Assembly (NCBI RefSeq): GCF_001426435.1
Contig: NZ_LMER01000001.1
Location: 106,785 to 169,860 of the forward strand
Reading direction: 5' to 3'
DNA: 63,076 nt
Origin: Angustibacter sp. Root456
GTDB lineage: Bacteria > Actinomycetota > Actinomycetes > Actinomycetales > Angustibacteraceae
Positions 1 through 8,567 of this stretch are shown piece by piece. How positions within the stretch are numbered: position 1 is the first letter of the stretch; each line of letters starts with the position of its first letter. Made by a program: the position numbers and the translations under genes. The notes under the pieces are model-generated. The model saw only the letters and a program-made list of their open reading frames with translations. It was not told the origin of the DNA and made no database searches.

Positions 1-741
1 ACCGGACCAAACGGCTTTGAGCGCGGCCATATCTACGACCCAGAGAGCGCCCTCATCATCTCGCAGGATCTCATGCACCGTCGCGAGCCCTTCAATGGGG
101 ACAAGATCGTCCATGAGCTCCGCGAGGAACTCGCCTGCCTCCATGGCAGTATGCAGTTCACTGATATTGGACACGTGAAGTAGGTTCGGATACTTCTTGG
201 CGAGCCCCGCCACCAGGCGAATGAAGGCGGTCACATCGAAAGTGTGATGTGCGCGCAGCGAAACGCGGAGCTCTGCGAGCGCCCCTCGCGTCAGCTTGGC
301 AGCGCGTACCGCTCGTCGCTCCTCTTCTAGGCGCGTCAAGGCATTGGCGAGACCGACCACTGGTCTGTGGATCTCAGTGTCAACACTCGGCGTCAGCAAG
401 AATGTGGGGCGATACATGCCATGGAGCCGAGCGAACTGACTCTGAATATTGAAGTTGCGTTGGACCTGGAGGCCGCTTGATCGGCTGGCGTTGAGTTCCC
501 CGCTCAAACCCGCCTTGGCCGCCAGCGGGGCGCCCGCCTCGATCTGTGCACGAAAGATCTCTCCCGCTGTCGTGTCGGCCGACTCGGACATGGAGACCGG
601 TGGTGGCATGTCCGGCGCCGAGGTCAGACTGTAGACACTGACCTCGTCCAAGTACACAAACTCTCGCAGCGAGCCGGCGGTTCCTATGATCGGGGCCGGA
701 GGCACGACCTTGGGAGACGACTTCCTTCTGAAAAGCCTCAT
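1..741 (-). CDS. DUF6414-like protein, N-terminal part (runs off the window)
   Basis: An open frame of 247 codons starts at ATG 741-739 and leaves the window without a stop. Its start overlaps the stop of the upstream AAA+ gene as ATGA, so the two are translationally coupled. After a basic start (MRLFRRK) it carries LREFVYLDEVSVYSL, which I recall as the N-terminal signature of the DUF6414 family. An Ala/Gly/Ser-rich stretch follows, and then a helical part with many charged residues. The family has no established biochemical function that I know of. No signal peptide or membrane segment is visible. Codons such as ATA, AGA, AAT and TTG are more frequent than in the genes to the right, suggesting foreign origin. 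The C-terminus is not visible. Confidence 0.65.
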   Translation of the reverse strand, partial: MRLFRRKSSPKVVPPAPIIGTAGSLREFVYLDEVSVYSLTSAPDMPPPVSMSESADTTAGEIFRAQIEAGAPLAAKAGLSGELNASRSSGLQVQRNFNIQSQFARLHGMYRPTFLLTPSVDTEIHRPVVGLANALTRLEEERRAVRAAKLTRGALAELRVSLRAHHTFDVTAFIRLVAGLAKKYPNLLHVSNISELHTAMEAGEFLAELMDDLVPIEGLATVHEILRDDEGALWVVDMAALKAVWSG

Positions 742-2132
742 CCAAGCCTCGCGACTTGGGCGCGGCGGGCTGATACTTGGGGGGCGATACCTTCGATGGC
801 AACGACGCAGTCCAACCGAAGAATGACACTTCTCCCCTCGCTATGACAAAATTGAAAAGCACGGGTCCACAGCGCGCGAAGGTCGGCGCTGCACCATGAC
901 TCCGTCAGTACGGCCAACTCACAAGTGTCGACATCCGCGGCGACATCCTTCGGCCGCGTAGCGCGCAAGATGGCCGCTCGCGCCTCCAGCGACGGCAGTT
1001 GGAAATTGATTCGGCGGTCGAATCTTCCAGAACGCAGCATGGTGGGGTCGAGGGCGTCCGGTCGATTCGTAGCACCCACGATCAGCGCCCGACCCGGCTT
1101 GTCGTCGAAGCCATCAAGCAGCGCCAGAAACTGCGTGATGAGCTTATTGGACATTTCATGAGCCGTAGATGATCGAACTTCACCAAGGCTGTCAATCTCG
1201 TCGAAGAACACGATCGCACGCTCAAGCGCGTCGGCCTCATCCATTAGCGCGCGCAGCATCTCTTCGCTCTCGTTGACCCACTTGCTCGCAATCTCAGGGC
1301 CGCGCACGTGAAAGTATGCCGCACCTGACTCATTCGCCAAAGCTCGAGCCAACATCGTCTTGCCCGTGCCAGACTCTCCGGCGAGGAGCACTCCCCGAAT
1401 TGGCAGCATGCCCCTGCCTCTAAGCGCTTCAGCCTCATTTGTGAGCTCGATGATCTGACGTAGCTCGGCAATCTGGCCGTCCAGACCCTCGATTCCATCA
1501 AACGTCTCCGTTACCCGGCTTTGGTCGACGCGGAACCGGGAATGCACCGTGGCCGTCGCAGGAGGCTCGTCGCGGTACCTGAGTGGGCGGGCATCAATCT
1601 CTTTCACAACGCCGGTGTCACTCAGCTCCACTGTCGACCACTCGGCCCAGTCGACAACGCCATCGTGCTGGAGCCAGACAATCGAATGGTCGGTCTCGAC
1701 GAGCGATCGCGTGTCCTCAACGCGCCGAACCACCCCGACTCTAGGTCGTGGCCCAGGCAATAGTTTGTCCGGAGCCAGGCTGAACGTGGTGCCCGTGACG
1801 AGCACAACGGCTCCCACGGAGACCTCCGGGCCACCATCGCGGTGGATTGGCCCGTAGGCACCTGCCGCGTAACGAAGCCAGTACGGCTCATGGGCGTCAG
1901 CCATCACAACCGTGGCGAGTGATCCAACGTCGATGTCTTTCGGAAAGACCTCAGCGGGCGCCTCGATGAAGGAGGCGTCGTCCGATACGAGCAGGACGGT
2001 GCCTACGCCAACATCTGGGCCGTCGTCTGGGTCAAGACACGTGGCGTTGCCGTTGGCGAAGCGAACCCACAGCAGTCCTCGCGCGGCGTCGACAAGTACC
2101 ACCGTTGCAGGTACACCGACCGGCGGCGCCAT
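738..2132 (-). CDS. AAA+ ATPase with tandem N-terminal beta-rich modules
   Basis: This 464-residue protein has one AAA module of the Cdc48/FtsH/proteasomal-ATPase class. Walker A is GESGTGKT (Lys about 258), Walker B is FFDEID (Glu about 312), sensor 1 is GATNRPD, and the arginine-finger region is SGRFDRR. KWVNESE lies where pore-loop and second-region residues occur in that class. Residues about 8-125 contain two similar 58-residue units, each a V-T/A-V-V strand, a G-P-(D/E)-V-(G/S)-V-G turn and VLLV/VVLV; a third, looser unit follows to about 190. These look like small beta barrels. ATG 2132 is chosen over the in-frame ATG at 2183 because AGAGGGGGG lies just before it. It is coupled by ATGA overlap to the DUF6414-like gene. 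A substrate-remodelling role with that partner is inference. Confidence 0.8.
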   Translation of the reverse strand: MAPPVGVPATVVLVDAARGLLWVRFANGNATCLDPDDGPDVGVGTVLLVSDDASFIEAPAEVFPKDIDVGSLATVVMADAHEPYWLRYAAGAYGPIHRDGGPEVSVGAVVLVTGTTFSLAPDKLLPGPRPRVGVVRRVEDTRSLVETDHSIVWLQHDGVVDWAEWSTVELSDTGVVKEIDARPLRYRDEPPATATVHSRFRVDQSRVTETFDGIEGLDGQIAELRQIIELTNEAEALRGRGMLPIRGVLLAGESGTGKTMLARALANESGAAYFHVRGPEIASKWVNESEEMLRALMDEADALERAIVFFDEIDSLGEVRSSTAHEMSNKLITQFLALLDGFDDKPGRALIVGATNRPDALDPTMLRSGRFDRRINFQLPSLEARAAILRATRPKDVAADVDTCELAVLTESWCSADLRALWTRAFQFCHSEGRSVILRLDCVVAIEGIAPQVSARRAQVARLG

Positions 2133-2281
2133 GGTCCCCCCTCTGTCATCAACAACGGTCAACGGATTGCGAGCATGGCCCACCCTCGCTCGTGGCCATC
2201 CCGACGAAAGGCTAGTGCGTATTGGTCGATGGGGGTGTCTGCGTGGCTATCGCGCATTGGCGTGAGGTGCCTGCTGGTTGA

Positions 2282-2554
2282 ATGAGTAGCGACCTCTACA
2301 AGTGGGCCTACAAGCTGACGCCGACGGTGCCGACGTCCGTGGTGGCGCAGTGCTTCGAGCTGGCTCGCGACGTCCGGCTGCTCGACATGCAGGCCTCGCC
2401 GTACGACCTCAGCGCGCTCGGTGTCGAGCCGGTGCGCATCGAAACGCCCGACGGGCGGGCGGAGCACGCACGCAGGCAGCGCGGGTTCGCCGAGCGCGGC
2501 CTGGTGCTGCGCGCCGCGCTCGTGTCGGCGTTGGAACCGCTGAGCCGCCGATAG
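2282..2554 (+). pseudogene. 3' remnant of a 3-methyladenine-DNA-glycosylase-like gene
   Basis: The 90 residues begin MSSDLYKWAYKL and continue with FELARDVRLLDMQASPYDL and PVRIETPDG. I recall this as the conserved C-terminal third of an actinobacterial family of about 300 residues annotated as 3-methyladenine DNA glycosylase. The preceding part is absent: an in-frame TGA (2279-2281) directly precedes the ATG, and there is no good ribosome-binding site. The remnant has the normal high GC, whereas the DNA to its left is AT-richer and carries the AAA/DUF6414 pair. The simplest reading is that an insertion or deletion at the island junction removed the 5' two thirds. Whether the remnant is still translated is unknown. 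Confidence 0.55.
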
Positions 2555-2585
2555 GCTGCGCCTGCAGCCAACGTGAGGAGTCAGC

Positions 2586-3017
2586 GTGCGGATCCTGGTG
2601 CTCAACGGTCCCAACCTGGGTCGCCTCGGCACGCGCGAGCCCGAGATCTATGGCACCACCACGTACGCCGACCTCGTGACGCTCTGCGAGACCGCGGGCC
2701 GGGACGTCGGGGCCGCCGTCGAGGTGCGCCAGACCGACGCCGAGCACGAGCTGCTCGGCTGGCTCCACGAGGCCGCTGACGGCTCGACGCCGGTGGTGCT
2801 CAACCCCGCCGGCTGGACGCACACCTCCGTCGCCCTGCGCGACGCCTGCGCCGCCCTCACCGCCCCACTCGTCGAGGTGCACATCAGCAACGTGCACGCC
2901 CGCGAGGAGTTCCGCCGGCACTCCTACGTCTCCCCCGTCGCCACGGGTGTCATCGCCGGCTTGGGCGTGCAGGGGTACGCCGCCGCCATCCGCTGGCTCG
3001 CCGAGCGCACCGCCTGA
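2586..3017 (+). CDS. aroQ: 3-dehydroquinate dehydratase, type II
   Basis: The 143-residue protein converts 3-dehydroquinate to 3-dehydroshikimate in the shikimate pathway. It has the type II motifs in order: [18 protein letters not shown] with the catalytic-loop Arg and Tyr, [15 protein letters not shown], and [18 protein letters not shown] with the catalytic His. Length is normal for the dodecameric type II enzyme. The start is GTG, with GAGGAG five bases upstream. Fourteen bases separate it from dinB, and the two probably share a transcript. No other aro gene is in the window. Confidence 0.95.
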   Translation: MRILVLNGPNLGRLGTREPEIYGTTTYADLVTLCETAGRDVGAAVEVRQTDAEHELLGWLHEAADGSTPVVLNPAGWTHTSVALRDACAALTAPLVEVHISNVHAREEFRRHSYVSPVATGVIAGLGVQGYAAAIRWLAERTA

Positions 3018-3031
3018 GCGACACTGGTCGG

Positions 3032-4354
3032 GTGCGCGCCCGAGCCGAGATCCTGCACCTGGATCTGGACTCCTTCTTCGCGGCCGTCGAGCAGCGCGAC
3101 AAGCCGTCGCTGCGCGGCAAGCCGGTCGTCGTCGGCGGAGTCGGTGGGCGCGGCGTGGTGGCCACGGCGTCGTACGAGGCGCGCGTGTTCGGCGTCCGGT
3201 CCGCGATGAGCATCGCCGAGGCTCGTCGCCGCTGCCCGAACGCTGCGTACCTGTCACCGCGGTTCGCGGCCTACCGCGAGGCCAGCCGCGTGGTGATGTC
3301 GGCGCTGCACGAGGTGAGCGCGATCGTGCAACAGGTCAGCATCGACGAGGCCTACGCCGACCTCGCGGCGGCCGACACGCCCCCGACCGACATCGCGAAG
3401 GCGTTGCGCCGCAAGGTCACCCAGGCCACAGGCGGCCTCACCGCCTCGGTCGGCCTGGCGCCGTCCAAGAGCGTGGCGAAGCTCGCGAGCGAGGCTGCCA
3501 AGCCGGACGGGCTGATGGTCGTCGAGCCCGACGACGTCCGGGCCTTCCTCGACCCGTTGCCGGTCACCGCGATCGGGGGCGTGGGTCCCGCGACGGCAGC
3601 GCGGCTGGCAAGCCACGGCATCCGCACCGTGGCCGAGCTCGCCGCGATGGACGACGACGACGCCGTGCGGCTGCTGGGGTCGGCGCACGGCCACGGACTG
3701 CTCGCGCTGGCCCGCGGTGACGACGACCGCCCAGTGGAGCCCTTCCGCGAGGCCAAGTCGGTGTCGGCCGAGGAGACGTTCGACGTCGACCTGCGCGACC
3801 CCGCGCGGATGGCCGCCGAGGTCGACCTGCTCGCCGCGAAGGTGGCGGGCCGGCTGCGCAAGGAGGGGCTCGCCGGACGCACCGTGACGCTGAAGGTGCG
3901 CTTCGCCGACTTCACCGGGCGCACCCGGTCGTACACGCACCCACAGGCCGTCGACGGCACGGCAGCGATCACCCGGGCCGCTCGGCGGCTGCTGTCCGAG
4001 ATCGACACGCTCACGTGGTCGACCGCCGGCGGCATCCGCCTTCTCGGAGTGGGAGTCTCGGGCCTCGCCGACTGGTTCCAGCCCGACCTCATCACCGCCG
4101 ACGAGGAGGTGGCGGCCGACGTCCCCGAGCCCGCGCAGGCCCCCACGCCCGAGCTCGAACCGCGACCCACGTGGCGGCCCGGCGCCGACGTCCGGCACGC
4201 CGAGTACGGCGCCGGCTGGGTGTGGGGCAGCGGCCGCGGTCGCGTCACCGTGCGGTTCGAGGGACCCGGCACCCCGCCCGGCCCGGTGCGCACCTTCGCG
4301 GACGACGACCCCGACCTCTCCACCGCCGACCCGCCCGACCTGCCGGGGCGTTGA
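3032..4354 (+). CDS. dinB: DNA polymerase IV (Y family) with C-terminal extension
   Basis: This 440-residue protein is a translesion polymerase. The palm carries LHLDLDSFFAAVEQRD (metal-binding Asp) and SIDEAYADL (catalytic Asp-Glu), followed by the helix-hairpin-helix thumb (AIGGVGPATAARL) and the little-finger domain. It starts at GTG 3032. Residues from about 350 form a Pro/Glu-rich linker ending in a small module with AEYGAGWVWGSGRGRVTVRF. Such an H/EYGxGxV module is found at the end of UvrD/PcrA helicases and some actinobacterial DinB proteins and may bind a partner; that role is inference. No LexA box was recognised. Confidence 0.93.
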   Translation: MRARAEILHLDLDSFFAAVEQRDKPSLRGKPVVVGGVGGRGVVATASYEARVFGVRSAMSIAEARRRCPNAAYLSPRFAAYREASRVVMSALHEVSAIVQQVSIDEAYADLAAADTPPTDIAKALRRKVTQATGGLTASVGLAPSKSVAKLASEAAKPDGLMVVEPDDVRAFLDPLPVTAIGGVGPATAARLASHGIRTVAELAAMDDDDAVRLLGSAHGHGLLALARGDDDRPVEPFREAKSVSAEETFDVDLRDPARMAAEVDLLAAKVAGRLRKEGLAGRTVTLKVRFADFTGRTRSYTHPQAVDGTAAITRAARRLLSEIDTLTWSTAGGIRLLGVGVSGLADWFQPDLITADEEVAADVPEPAQAPTPELEPRPTWRPGADVRHAEYGAGWVWGSGRGRVTVRFEGPGTPPGPVRTFADDDPDLSTADPPDLPGR

Positions 4355-4387
4355 CCCGGGGCTGCGACTGCTCAAGGCTGATGAGTA

Positions 4388-5428
4388 TCAGGTCAGCACG
4401 GTGATGCACAGGAGGGAGATCCCGGCCGCCACGAGTGTGGAGACGGCGCCCAGAGCGATCGCTCGTCCACCAGTGCGAATCAGCGATCCCATGTGCACCG
4501 AGGTACCGAGGCCGAACAGGGCACCGGCGAGCAGCAGCGTGGTGACGATCTTCAACGCGGACAGCACTGAGGGGCTCAGCAGCCCGGTGCTCCGCAGCGC
4601 GACCATGGCGACGAAGCCGACGACGAAGAGCGGGACGACGGGTGGCCTTTTGTCGGACACCGTGCGGACGCCACGCCGCCGTTTGATGATGCTGTAACCG
4701 GCGATCAACGGCGCCAGCAGGACCACGCGCGTGAGCTTCACGACCGTAGCGATCGCCACCGAGGCGGGGCCGGCGGCCGACGCTGTCGCCACGACCTGGG
4801 CCACCTCGTGCACGCTTGCGCCCGACCAGACGCCGAAGGCTGTGTGGTCGAGACCCAGCGGCTGCCGCAGCAGGGGCAGCACGAAGATCGCGGCGCCTCC
4901 GAAGAGGGTGACCAGGGCTACCGCAGTGGCAAGGTCTTCTTCGTCGCTGTCACTGACCGCATCCATCGCCGCAGCGGCCGACGCGCCGCAGATGGAGAAG
5001 CCGGTCGCCACCAACAGGGTCGTGCCTGGTGTGGTTCCCAGCAGTCTTCCCGCCCAGAGGGTGGCCGCGAAGGTGACGGTCACGGTGGCCACCACCACCA
5101 CGAGGACCGAGGTGTTGAGGCCGAGGACCTGCGAGATCGCCAGCTGAAGGCCGAGGAGCACGACTCCGGCTCGTAGGAGCGTCCGGGTGGCGAACCGTGC
5201 GCCCGGGACGGCGCGTGTCGGCAAGATGCCGACGTTGCGCGACAAGGCGCCCAGGATGACAGCGACCGTCAAGGCGCTGATGGCCGGCACGGCTGAGCTC
5301 AGCGCGTACGACAGGGCCACTCCGATGCCCACGGCAATCAACCCAGGGCCATTGGTGGAAAGGAACCCTCTGCCGAACAGCCTGCTCAGTTCTGGGCCGC
5401 TCGTTACAGCTGGGCGTGAACGCAACAC
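4388..5428 (-). CDS. YeiH/UPF0324 family membrane transporter (putative sulfur-oxyanion exporter)
   Basis: This 346-residue protein has about ten hydrophobic segments and the hallmarks of the YeiH family: a G-A-L-S-R-N region, LRAGVVLLGLQL, ATGFSICGASAAAA and WSGASVHEVAQVVA. YeiH members are annotated as putative sulfate or sulfite exporters, but direct transport evidence is thin. The gene is last in the leftward operon and follows the cysteate/D-cysteine lyase-like gene after about 107 bases. The start ATG has GGAAGG upstream. In this context export of sulfite released by a lyase is the most economical job; that is inference. Confidence 0.85.
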   Translation of the reverse strand: MLRSRPAVTSGPELSRLFGRGFLSTNGPGLIAVGIGVALSYALSSAVPAISALTVAVILGALSRNVGILPTRAVPGARFATRTLLRAGVVLLGLQLAISQVLGLNTSVLVVVVATVTVTFAATLWAGRLLGTTPGTTLLVATGFSICGASAAAAMDAVSDSDEEDLATAVALVTLFGGAAIFVLPLLRQPLGLDHTAFGVWSGASVHEVAQVVATASAAGPASVAIATVVKLTRVVLLAPLIAGYSIIKRRRGVRTVSDKRPPVVPLFVVGFVAMVALRSTGLLSPSVLSALKIVTTLLLAGALFGLGTSVHMGSLIRTGGRAIALGAVSTLVAAGISLLCITVLT

Positions 5429-5535
5429 ATCGTGCCTTCCGTTGCAGGGCCGGGAGCTTGCGACGCACCACTGAGGGTCTTGCTGGTCAGGCGGCCCCCT
5501 CCTCCTGCGCCTGTTCCGTCAGCGGAACTGGGGGA

Positions 5536-6552
5536 TCAGCTGGTGGCGGATGATTCGTCCAGGACGACGCCTTGGTACGCGTACAGGGCGGGAGAACCAC
5601 CGGTGTGGACGAACAGCACGTTGCTGTCGTGGCCGAACGCACCCGCGCGGGCAAGGGCGATCAAGCCGGCCGCCGTCTTGCCCGTGTACACCGGGTCGAG
5701 CAAGATGCCCTCGGTCCTGGCGAACAGCTGGATGGCCGCGACCATCTCGTCGGTCGGCAGCGAGTAGCCCGGTCCGACGAATCCGTCCTCGACCTTGATC
5801 TGGTCAGCCGGCACGGACTGATGAGCCCCTGCCAGAGAAGAGGTCTCGGTGGCCAGCGCATGGATCTTCGCTTCCTGGGGTTCCCTCTCCGCCCGCACAC
5901 TGATGCCAGTCACAGGCACCGAGCTCTGGTTCCCGTAGAAGCCAGCCACGAGGCCGGCGTGGGTGCCACCCGACCCGCTTGCGCAGACCACGTGGTCCAG
6001 AGCCAGTGACTGCTCGAATGTCTGCGCGAGGATCTCCTCCGCACAGGCGACGTAACCCAGTGCGCCCAGTGCGGTCGATCCTCCGCCGGCGATGATGTAG
6101 GGCTTACCGCCCTCAGCCGTCACGTCCTGAGCAATCTGCTCCATCCCCGCTGCCAGGTCCGTCCCGGCCGGGACCACGGTGACGCTCTCAGCGCCCAGCA
6201 GCCGAAACAGGAAGTTGTTGCCGCTGGCCTGCGGGTCGTAGGAGCGCGGGACGCGTTCTTCGACCAGCAGCCGACACCGCAAGCCCTCCTTGACTGCCGC
6301 GGCCAGAGTGAGGCGACAGTGGTTGGACTGCACCGCCCCTGTGGTGATGATTGTGTCGGCTCCCTGGGCGAGAGCATCGGCCATCAGGAACTCCAGCTTC
6401 CGCGTCTTGTTGCCTCCAGAGGTGAGGCCGAGGAGGTCGTCGCGTTTGATGAAGATCTGGGGCCCTCCGAGCTCGGCGGTCAGCCGTGGCAGGAACTCGA
6501 TAGGGGTGGGTCCGGCGGTGTAGCGGCGCCGGGGAAAGCGGGCCAGGTGCAT
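5536..6552 (-). CDS. PLP-dependent D-cysteine desulfhydrase / L-cysteate sulfo-lyase family enzyme
   Basis: The 338-residue protein is a fold-type II PLP enzyme of the ACC deaminase/D-cysteine desulfhydrase group. The PLP lysine lies in SGGNKTRKLEFLMADA, the substrate Ser/Asn in AVQSNHCR, the phosphate loop in ASGSGGTHAG, and the C-terminal part in LDPVYTGKTAAGLIALA and FVHTGGSPALYAY. The N-terminus MHLARFPRR and GLTSGGNKTRKLEFLMA resemble CuyA (L-cysteate sulfo-lyase) as well as DcyD. CuyA yields pyruvate, ammonia and sulfite; DcyD yields pyruvate, ammonia and sulfide. The sulfonate-type importer upstream and the YeiH exporter downstream favour a sulfonated substrate, but sequence alone does not decide. 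AAGAAGGAG precedes the ATG. Confidence 0.8.
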   Translation of the reverse strand: MHLARFPRRRYTAGPTPIEFLPRLTAELGGPQIFIKRDDLLGLTSGGNKTRKLEFLMADALAQGADTIITTGAVQSNHCRLTLAAAVKEGLRCRLLVEERVPRSYDPQASGNNFLFRLLGAESVTVVPAGTDLAAGMEQIAQDVTAEGGKPYIIAGGGSTALGALGYVACAEEILAQTFEQSLALDHVVCASGSGGTHAGLVAGFYGNQSSVPVTGISVRAEREPQEAKIHALATETSSLAGAHQSVPADQIKVEDGFVGPGYSLPTDEMVAAIQLFARTEGILLDPVYTGKTAAGLIALARAGAFGHDSNVLFVHTGGSPALYAYQGVVLDESSATS

Positions 6553-6613
6553 GATGGCTCCTTCTTGGAGTCGGGTCAGGTCGTGGGTGCGAGGGGTACT
6601 GAACGGGCGCCGG

Positions 6614-7666
6614 TCACTTGGAGCAGGCGCCTGCCGCGATCTCCTGGGCGAAGGACGTGTCGACGTGCGCGGCGATCTCGTCGATGGAGGGCACTGTCTT
6701 GATGACGCCCTGGTCGTGAAGGAACTCCCCGGTCTTCAGCAGTGACTGCACCACGGCGCCGTTCTTGACGTCATCCGGGGTGCCCAGCGCCTTGGGAGTG
6801 AGCTCGTCGGCGGGAGCGATCAGCGGGTACGAGAGTCCCGTCGGCACTCCGAACTTGGGGTCCTGGCCGAGGAAGTCGGACGCCTTGGTGATGACGTCGT
6901 TCTTGTTGGCCCCCGTCATCAGGTCGTGGGCCGCCGCATCCGCGCACAGGTAGCCGCGAATCAGGTCGTGGTTCTGCTTCGCGAACGTCCGGTCGACGGT
7001 GACCATGTTCAGCGCGGGGAAGCCCATCCCCGCGATCTGGGCCGAGTCGACGACTTGCCGGCCACCCGCCGCCACCATCTCGGTGGTGAACGGCGCGTCG
7101 TTGAAACCCCCGGCGATCTTGCCGGTCTTGAACGCGGCGGTCATGGCCTGCCGGTCGAGGTTGATGAGGGTGACCTTGCCGGCCAGGCCGTTCAGCTTCA
7201 GCCAGCTCTGGAAGGAGAAGTCCTCCGAGGATCCTTGGAGGTACCCGAGCTTCTTGCCGGCCAGGTCCGCAGGACTCTTGATGTCCTTCTGGACGACCAA
7301 GGCGGCGTTGTCGAACGCCTCGACCCACACGACCGCAAGATCTGTCTTGATCGCGATCGCGCCGAGGATGGGCGGGTTGCCGGTCTGGGTGGTCAGGTTG
7401 TAGCTGCCCGACTTCAAACCCGCGAGCGTCGCCGGGCCACTCTGCACCTGAAGGAACCGCACCTTGCCCGGGATCTTCTTCTGCAAGGAGGGTTGCGTTG
7501 CGACGACCCCTGAGTAGTAGCCGTTGGAGAAATAGCTGACGAGCAGGTTGCCGCTACCCCCAGCCGCGCCCCCCGCGGTACTGCCTGCGGCGTTGCCGCA
7601 AGCGCTGGCCAGCAGCCCCACAGCAATCGCTGCCGTGACCCCTGCGGTGACTGTCCCTCTGTTCAT
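6614..7666 (-). CDS. ABC transporter substrate-binding lipoprotein (sulfonate/nitrate/taurine type)
   Basis: The 350-residue exported protein starts MNRGTVTAGVTAAIAVGLLASAC; the Cys is the likely lipidation site, with a slightly non-standard A-S-A before it. The mature part follows the SsuA/TauA/NMT1 pattern, including GNPPILGAIAIKTDLAVVWVE, DLAGKKLGYLQGS and FKTGKIAGGFNDAPFT. It would deliver a small organic anion to the permease encoded just upstream in the same operon (28 bases away). The family binds aliphatic sulfonates, taurine, nitrate or pyrimidine precursors, so the ligand is not certain. Confidence 0.85.
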   Translation of the reverse strand: MNRGTVTAGVTAAIAVGLLASACGNAAGSTAGGAAGGSGNLLVSYFSNGYYSGVVATQPSLQKKIPGKVRFLQVQSGPATLAGLKSGSYNLTTQTGNPPILGAIAIKTDLAVVWVEAFDNAALVVQKDIKSPADLAGKKLGYLQGSSEDFSFQSWLKLNGLAGKVTLINLDRQAMTAAFKTGKIAGGFNDAPFTTEMVAAGGRQVVDSAQIAGMGFPALNMVTVDRTFAKQNHDLIRGYLCADAAAHDLMTGANKNDVITKASDFLGQDPKFGVPTGLSYPLIAPADELTPKALGTPDDVKNGAVVQSLLKTGEFLHDQGVIKTVPSIDEIAAHVDTSFAQEIAAGACSK

Positions 7667-7694
7667 GCTGAGCTCCTTCAGGGTGCGATCAGTC

Positions 7695-8567
7695 CTACTG
7701 CGCGGGGCGCGCAGCGGGGTCGATACGCGACTTCAGCAGGCGAAGCAGCGCATCGAGGGAGATACCGAGGACGGCGATGATGAGAACGCCGGCGAAGATG
7801 AGGTCGGTGCGCAGGAACTGTCCGGCCTGGATGATCAGGAACCCGAGTCCTGACGTGGCGGCCACGTACTCGGCCGCCACGATGCTGGTCCACGACACGC
7901 CCATCGCCAGACGCATGCCGGTGATGATCTGAGGCAGGGCTGCACGCACCTGGACGTACAGGACGGTCTGGAACTCCGACGCCCCCAGGCACCGGGCCGC
8001 GTTCAGCAGCTCCTCCCGAACGTCCAGGATGGCTGCGGCAGTCGAGACCGTGATGATCGGGATGACACCGATCGTGATCAGGACGATCTTCGGCGTCTCG
8101 TCCAAGCCGAACCACACCAGGAGCAGCGGGATGAATGCCAGCGGTGGAAGCGGCCGGGTCAGCTCGATGAACGGGTCGACGATCGAGCGGATGGGCCGAA
8201 GCGCTGCCATCAGACCGCCGAGCAGGACACCGATGGTCGTACCGATCCCGAAGCCGATGAGGATGCGGCGCAGACTGATGAAGATGTCGTACGAGAGGGA
8301 CTTGCCCTGTGAGGGGTAGGGCTTGTTCCAGTACTCGACGAGTGCTTGGACGGTGGCCCAGGGCGTCGGGAGGAACACCGGGTCGCGCACCACCAGGGCC
8401 GCCACGAGGTGCCAGATGATCAGGGCTGCTATGACGCTGAGCACGGACAGGTAGCGCATTCTCGCCAGGCTCACCAGGCGCTGGCCTCCGCCCCAGCCCT
8501 TCGCGCCCGGCACGGTCGGCGGTGCGGCGCTGAGGTCGACGGGCGCGTTCTGGACGATGTCGCTCAT
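7695..8567 (-). CDS. ABC transporter permease (SsuC/TauC type)
   Basis: The 290-residue inner-membrane protein has about six hydrophobic helices (first at YLSVLSVIAALIIWHLVAAL). The permease EAA loop is at ARCLGASEFQTVLYVQVRAALPQIITGMRLA. The ATG at 8567 is chosen because it overlaps the stop of the ATPase gene as ATGA; longer in-frame starts would lie inside that gene and encode Arg/Pro-rich shadow sequence. It forms the channel of the sulfonate-type importer with the neighbouring ATPase and binding lipoprotein. Confidence 0.9.
   Translation of the reverse strand: MSDIVQNAPVDLSAAPPTVPGAKGWGGGQRLVSLARMRYLSVLSVIAALIIWHLVAALVVRDPVFLPTPWATVQALVEYWNKPYPSQGKSLSYDIFISLRRILIGFGIGTTIGVLLGGLMAALRPIRSIVDPFIELTRPLPPLAFIPLLLVWFGLDETPKIVLITIGVIPIITVSTAAAILDVREELLNAARCLGASEFQTVLYVQVRAALPQIITGMRLAMGVSWTSIVAAEYVAATSGLGFLIIQAGQFLRTDLIFAGVLIIAVLGISLDALLRLLKSRIDPAARPAQ

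Noticed and set aside
380-862. A minus-strand 160-codon frame at the left edge
   Set aside because: It overlaps the AAA+ 3' end and the DUF6414-like gene in another frame, and has no recognisable sequence. The DUF6414-like frame is supported by the ATGA overlap and family motif.
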